In this document: one piece after another, positions 63,373 to 64,000 of the stretch
Position numbering within the stretch: the first letter of the stretch is position 1
Layout: each line of letters starts with the position of its first letter
NCBI GenBank assembly: GCA_037176705.1
Contig: CM073887.1
Coordinates: forward strand, 30,011,501-30,075,500
Length of the DNA stretch: 64,000 nucleotides
DNA from: Molossus alvarezi
Taxonomy: Eukaryota > Chordata > Mammalia > Chiroptera > Molossidae
Reading direction: 5' to 3'
Program-made: the position numbers and the translations under genes
Notes under the pieces: generated by a model
Seen by the model: only the letters and a program-made list of their open reading frames with translations
Told to the model about the DNA's origin: nothing
Database searches by the model: none

Positions 63373-64000
63373 CATGAAAACACACACCCTCTTTGTAAGA
63401 GTGAATATGCTTGGTGATATCTAATTGCCTTTTACGTCTTGGATATGTATTCAGGTTTTCAAAATTGGGATAGAGTGGAAGGGAAGATTGTTTGATGAGG
63501 GAAATGTAGATATTATCACATTTTGATTTTTATTGATGGAAAGTTGAAAAACATTGGCAGGTTCTGGGCACACATAGTGTTGGTTCAGAAACTGGGAGAC
63601 CACAGACCACGAGATATGAGCACAAGCGTATGCTGCCCCCAGATTCTAGCCAGCCTGGTTTAGCACGCTCAGCTCCCAGAGCAGTCGTGAGCAAGGATAG
63701 CTTTACTGAGCATCATTCTCATCCTGGATGTGAGCAGCAGAGGCACTGGTTTATTTATAGCCATAATTATTTTTAAAATCTTATAAAATGTACAATTTCC
63801 TTTTCATCCCACAAGGGACCTAAATTAAGAGATCCAACATTGCAACGAAATGAGCCAGGAGAATTGATTAATAAGGGACCTGGCAGGAAAAACAGAAATC
63901 AAACTAGGTGTTTGAAATGAGGGAATTGAGCAGGGAGTTCGTTATACAGGTGCTGAATAAATTGAATGAGTAAAAAAAAAAACAATTAAATGTAAAATAA
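63371..64000. other. Intergenic DNA to the window end
   Basis: No gene or repeat recognised; an A-run lies at about 63973-63982. Confidence 0.4.

Overview
This is a 64 kb piece of mammalian nuclear DNA, AT-rich and mostly non-coding, almost certainly from a yangochiropteran bat (vespertilionid or a close relative). The diagnostic signal is about 24 copies of the bat Ves SINE: a tRNA-like head with pol III A and B boxes, a CT-rich body and an A-rich tail. They sit beside an L1, ancient MIR/L2, an MLT1 LTR and old DNA transposons. I see no bacterial or viral genome organisation and no CRISPR array.

The only host protein-coding segment I can support is the last coding exon of FSTL5 (follistatin-like 5) on the + strand, 37908-38610. 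It has a good 3' splice site, an open frame of 233 codons to a TAG stop, and a 3' UTR that may run to a polyadenylation signal at 40414. If this is right, 1-37907 is the last intron of FSTL5 (or its 3' part) and about 40440-64000 is 3' intergenic DNA.

Layout. 1-5388: near-full-length dead L1 in sense orientation (ORF1, ORF2, 3' UTR). 5388-37907: intronic DNA with 15 Ves SINEs, antisense L1 fragments (including a long one at 23.1-24.7 kb), MIRs, an MLT1 LTR and a Tigger-like transposon split by a Ves. 37.9-40.4 kb: FSTL5 exon and 3' UTR. 44.9-47.1 kb: an old half-L1 (HAL1-type) interrupted by two Ves copies. 49.5-52.6 kb: LTR-like sequences of retroviral type. 55.7-58.4 kb: a younger half-L1 with 5' UTR, ORF1 and 3' UTR but no ORF2. 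58.4-64 kb: Ves SINEs, a MIR and a CA microsatellite.

No new enzymatic or defence system is visible. The interesting material is retrotransposon biology: two half-L1 elements of different age, a probable SINE 3' transduction with intact target-site duplications, a 51-bp L1 remnant with a perfect 15-bp duplication, recurrent head-only Ves copies, a conserved 3' hairpin in Ves, and a CpG-rich patch inside the FSTL5 exon. All assignments were made by eye, without alignment tools.
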